Origin: an uncultured Prevotella sp. | GTDB lineage: Bacteria > Bacteroidota > Bacteroidia > Bacteroidales > Bacteroidaceae | Direction: 5' to 3' | DNA length: 7,738 nucleotides | Assembly (NCBI GenBank): GCA_946999025.1 | Contig: CAMQBP010000086.1 | Location: 1 to 7,738 of the forward strand | Translations under genes and position numbers: made by a program | Shown here: positions 5,601-7,738 of the stretch, one piece after another | Numbering within the stretch: position 1 is the stretch's first letter | How the letters are laid out: every line of letters begins with the position of its first letter | The notes under the pieces: model-generated | What the model saw: only the letters and a program-made list of their open reading frames with translations | Databases searched by the model: none | What the model was told of the DNA's origin: nothing

Positions 5601-6266
5601 TTACTCGATACTTTTTACCGTAACTCCCTCAAAATGAGATATTAAGGACAAAATGTGGTTATTGGCTTTGGCTCGCTTAATGGTTATTTCCATTTCGACG
5701 TTGTAGTTAGCTCCTGCGCCAGATTTTTCAGGGTGAATCTCGTATGAGTTGATGGTTATCTTTTCTTGGTCAAGATGATTCAGGATGTCTTGGATGCGTG
5801 TCTTGTCAGAAGCGGTAAATGTGAGATTGATGTTTCGGTTGCCAAAACGTATCATCGTATAATTCAACGTTTCCAAGCAGGCAAGCACCATGACTGTTGA
5901 AGCCACAGCAATGACGTACATGCTTGCCCCACAGGCCAAACCGATGGCAGCCGTTGCCCATAAACCGGCGGCTGTTGTGAGTCCGCGGATGACCTGTTTT
6001 TGGAAAATAATGGTGCCGGCACCGATGAAACCAATGCCCGACACAACTTGTGACGCAATGCGCGAAGGGTCCAAAGATACATTTGGCTGTGTGGCAAGTA
6101 TGTGCTCAAAACCGTACTGAGATACCACCATGAAGAGTGCACTACCCATACCTACGAGGAAGTGTGTGCGAAAACCTGCTTCTTTGGCTCTGTATTCGCG
6201 TTCTAAACCGATGATACCGCCTAAAAGGGCAGCTATCATTATGCGAAGAATCAAATTAATGTCCAT
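5601..6266 (-). CDS. MgtC/SapB family membrane protein
   Basis: Inner-membrane protein of 221 residues. In pathogens MgtC supports growth at low magnesium and modulates the F-type ATPase; the role of family members in commensals is mostly unknown. Family motifs visible: GLEREYRAKEAGFRTHFLVG at 20-39, RIASQVVSGIGFIGAGTI at 69-86 and VIRGLTTAAGLWATAAIGLA at 92-111. Five hydrophobic helices fit at about 4-20, 35-50, 70-88, 97-113 and 115-132. A soluble C-terminal domain of about 75 residues (147-221, starting NLTFTASDKTRIQDIL) looks like the ACT-type domain found in longer members. The start at 6266 lies 19 bases after a near-consensus promoter box. The gene stands alone and diverges from the serine dehydratase gene. 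No magnesium-sensing leader is apparent: the predicted leader is only about 12 bases. Confidence 0.92.
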   Translation of the reverse strand: MDINLILRIMIAALLGGIIGLEREYRAKEAGFRTHFLVGMGSALFMVVSQYGFEHILATQPNVSLDPSRIASQVVSGIGFIGAGTIIFQKQVIRGLTTAAGLWATAAIGLACGASMYVIAVASTVMVLACLETLNYTMIRFGNRNINLTFTASDKTRIQDILNHLDQEKITINSYEIHPEKSGAGANYNVEMEITIKRAKANNHILSLISHFEGVTVKSIE

Positions 6267-6284
6267 ATTATACCTTTATTCATG

Positions 6285-6316
6285 CGAAGATAAATAAAAA
6301 TTCATAAAATAGCAAA
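6285..6316 (-). promoter_or_regulatory. Promoter of the mgtC-like gene
   Basis: On the minus strand TTTG (6316-6313) is followed after 20 bases by TATCTTCG (6292-6285), one mismatch from TAnnTTTG. The predicted start near 6278 leaves a leader of about a dozen bases before the ATG at 6266. Confidence 0.6.
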
Positions 6317-6336
6317 CTGGCATTAGAAAAAATAGC

Positions 6337-6344
6337 TACCTTTG
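6337..6344 (+). promoter_or_regulatory. -7 box of the serine dehydratase promoter
   Basis: TACCTTTG at 6337-6344 matches TAnnTTTG exactly. No good TTTG lies at the -33 distance (that place reads CAAACTGG), so the promoter may be weaker or need an activator. Transcription would start near 6350, giving a leader of about 60 bases to the ATG at 6410, or only about 6 bases to the in-frame ATG at 6356. Confidence 0.62.
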
Positions 6345-6409
6345 TACCAGATTGTATGTTGATGCAGACAAGTCATCGATTTGAGTCGATCAAAAACAAA
6401 CGTGAAGTT

Positions 6410-7615
6410 ATGAAATCGTTGAAAGAATTGTATAAAATAGGTAGGGGACCCTCCAGCAGTCATACCATGGGACCTCAATTAGCTTCTAAGATATTCTTGG
6501 AGAAATATCCTCATGCTCATAGTTATGAAGCGACACTCTATGGCAGTTTGGCCGCTACGGGCAAAGGACACATGACCGACGTAGCTATCACCGACGTATT
6601 GGGCGTGAATCATAAGTTGGAAATAGTGTGGAAGCCCAAGATATTTCTTCCATTTCATCCCAACGGAATGGAGTTCAAGGCTTTTGATGAGCATCAGGAA
6701 CTTTTGGGCAGCTGGGTGGTATATAGTGTCGGTGGCGGTGCCTTGTCTGAAGGAAAAGGCGATGCTGATTTGTTCAATACCCCGGACGTGTACGATCTGA
6801 ACACCATGAGCGAAATCATGAAGTGGTGTGAAACCAATGGTCGAAGCTTTTGGGAATATGTAGACATGTGTGAAGACGATGACATCTGGGACTATCTCAT
6901 GGAGTGCTGGAACGTGATGAAAGCGGCTGTGGAACGAGGCATCAATCGTGAAGGTGTCCTACCCGGTGGGCTGAATCTTCGCCGAAAAGCGCCCGGCTAC
7001 TATGTGAAGGCAACGGGGTACAAGAGATCTTTGCAAACACGTGGACTTGTATATGCCTACGCATTGGCGGTGAGTGAAGAGAATGCTTCTGGTGGAACCA
7101 TTGTCACAGCTCCCACCTGTGGTGCCTCTGGTGTGATGCCGGCGGTGTTGTATCATTTGGCCAAGGGACACGAATTCAGTGATATGCGCATCCTACATGC
7201 TATGGCTACGGCCGGACTGTTTGGTAACATCGTGAAGCACAATGCATCTATCTCAGGCGCTGACGTAGGCTGTCAGGGCGAGGTGGGCGTGGCTTGCGCC
7301 ATGGTTTCGGCGGCAGCTTGCCAGCTGTTTGGTGGCAGCAACATGCAAATAGAGTATGCGGCCGAGATGGGACTTGAACACCATTTGGGTATGACTTGCG
7401 ACCCGGTATGTGGTTTAGTCCAGATTCCGTGCATCGAACGCAATGCTTTTGCCGCAACTCGGGCATTGGATGCGAACTTATATGCCTCGTTTTCAGACGG
7501 CAAGCATCGTGTGTCATTTGATAAGGTAGTGAAAGTGATGAAGAGAACAGGGCACGATTTGCCTTCGCTTTATAAAGAAACCAGCGAAGGAGGTTTGGCC
7601 GCAGTGATATCTTAG
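6410..7615 (+). CDS. sdaA: L-serine ammonia-lyase (L-serine dehydratase), iron-sulfur type, single chain
   Basis: Cytoplasmic 4Fe-4S enzyme that turns L-serine into pyruvate and ammonia. The start at 6410 gives 401 residues beginning MKSLKELYKIGRGPSSSHTM, the usual N-terminus; an in-frame ATG at 6356 would add 18 residues. The beta-domain substrate motif GPSSSHTMGP lies at 13-22 and GSLAATGKGHMTD at 45-57. The alpha domain contains TAPTCGASG (233-241), ADVGCQGEVG (284-293) and CDPVCGLVQIPCIERN (330-345). By spacing (42 then 11 residues), C288, C330 and C341 correspond to the cluster ligands described for the Legionella enzyme. The C-terminal tail ends GGLAAVIS and has no cysteine, unlike the Legionella enzyme, whose terminal cysteine caps the cluster. 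It has its own promoter and no visible operon partner. Confidence 0.95.
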   Translation: MKSLKELYKIGRGPSSSHTMGPQLASKIFLEKYPHAHSYEATLYGSLAATGKGHMTDVAITDVLGVNHKLEIVWKPKIFLPFHPNGMEFKAFDEHQELLGSWVVYSVGGGALSEGKGDADLFNTPDVYDLNTMSEIMKWCETNGRSFWEYVDMCEDDDIWDYLMECWNVMKAAVERGINREGVLPGGLNLRRKAPGYYVKATGYKRSLQTRGLVYAYALAVSEENASGGTIVTAPTCGASGVMPAVLYHLAKGHEFSDMRILHAMATAGLFGNIVKHNASISGADVGCQGEVGVACAMVSAAACQLFGGSNMQIEYAAEMGLEHHLGMTCDPVCGLVQIPCIERNAFAATRALDANLYASFSDGKHRVSFDKVVKVMKRTGHDLPSLYKETSEGGLAAVIS

Positions 7616-7616
7616 T

Positions 7617-7636
7617 CACGCTTTTTAATGAGCGTG
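7617..7636. terminator. Weak hairpin between convergent genes
   Basis: CACGC (7617-7621) pairs with GCGTG (7632-7636) around a 10-base loop TTTTTAATGA, in the 27-base gap between the serine dehydratase stop and the convergent gene's stop. The T-run lies in the loop, not after the stem, so this is a poor intrinsic terminator on either strand, though its place is right for one. Confidence 0.3.
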
Positions 7637-7642
7637 TCAGCG

Positions 7643-7738
7643 TTATCGTGAGCTTTGGAAGCCTTCCAGCAGTTGGTATTTCTTGCGCATCATCCTATTA
7701 TAAATGTTGCGAAGCCAAAGCTTACTGGTGGCGATGAA
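7643..7738 (-). CDS. C-terminal 31 codons of an unidentified gene
   Basis: On the minus strand a frame enters at the window edge and runs open to a TAA at 7645-7643. It encodes FIATSKLWLRNIYNRMMRKK, then YQLLEGFQSSR. The peptide is basic and aromatic, resembling the cytoplasmic tail or last helix of a larger protein. It is convergent with the serine dehydratase gene, with stop codons 27 bases apart, which fits a normal gene end. Too little is visible to name a family, and a chance open frame of this length cannot be excluded. Confidence 0.45.
   Translation of the reverse strand, partial: FIATSKLWLRNIYNRMMRKKYQLLEGFQSSR

Noticed and set aside
5589..5602. AAAAC-AAAA-GTTTT hairpin as terminator of the mgtC-like gene
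   Set aside because: The stem is only 5 bp with four A-T pairs and overlaps the stop codon. The hairpin at 5206-5243 is a far better stop for that strand.

Overview
This window looks like chromosomal DNA of a Bacteroidales bacterium, most likely Prevotella or a relative. Three things point that way. The promoters have the Bacteroidetes form (TTTG, about 19-20 bases, then TAnnTTTG). Starts are AT-rich and lack Shine-Dalgarno sequences. The gene families (a Wzc/GumC-type capsule kinase with the Bacteroidales N-terminus, a single-chain iron-sulfur serine dehydratase, RNase Y with ZapA) fit the group. The genus is inferred from general resemblance, not from a search.

Left part (1-1973, minus strand): a surface-polysaccharide operon. 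rfbA (rmlA), which makes dTDP-glucose for the dTDP-rhamnose route, is followed after 53 bases by the N-terminal third of a Wzz/Wzc-type polysaccharide co-polymerase that runs off the window. A promoter at about 1943-1973 drives it. A divergent near-perfect promoter at 2002-2032 faces right and drives a 209-residue protein of unknown function (2087-2716).

Middle (2806-5243, plus strand): a compact housekeeping block. A consensus promoter lies only 12 bases upstream of a small coiled-coil protein, followed 8 bases later by zapA (FtsZ-ring protein). Next is a structured noncoding stretch that I read as 6S RNA, ending about 7 bases before the start codon of rny (RNase Y: membrane anchor, coiled coil, KH and HD domains). 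A strong hairpin with a U-run closes the block and can also work on the opposite strand.

Right part: the gap between rny and the convergent mgtC-like gene (about 350 bases) has no convincing gene. It holds a row of small hairpins and six uninterrupted imperfect 22-bp direct repeats (5440-5571). mgtC (minus) and the L-serine dehydratase gene (plus) diverge from a 143-base region with a promoter in each direction. The window ends in the C-terminal 31 codons of an unidentified minus-strand gene.

I find no complete mobile element, CRISPR array, tRNA, rRNA or defence system. The parts most worth a second look are the 22-bp array, the 6S RNA candidate whose closing stem overlaps the rny start region, and the ZapB-like coiled-coil partner of ZapA.
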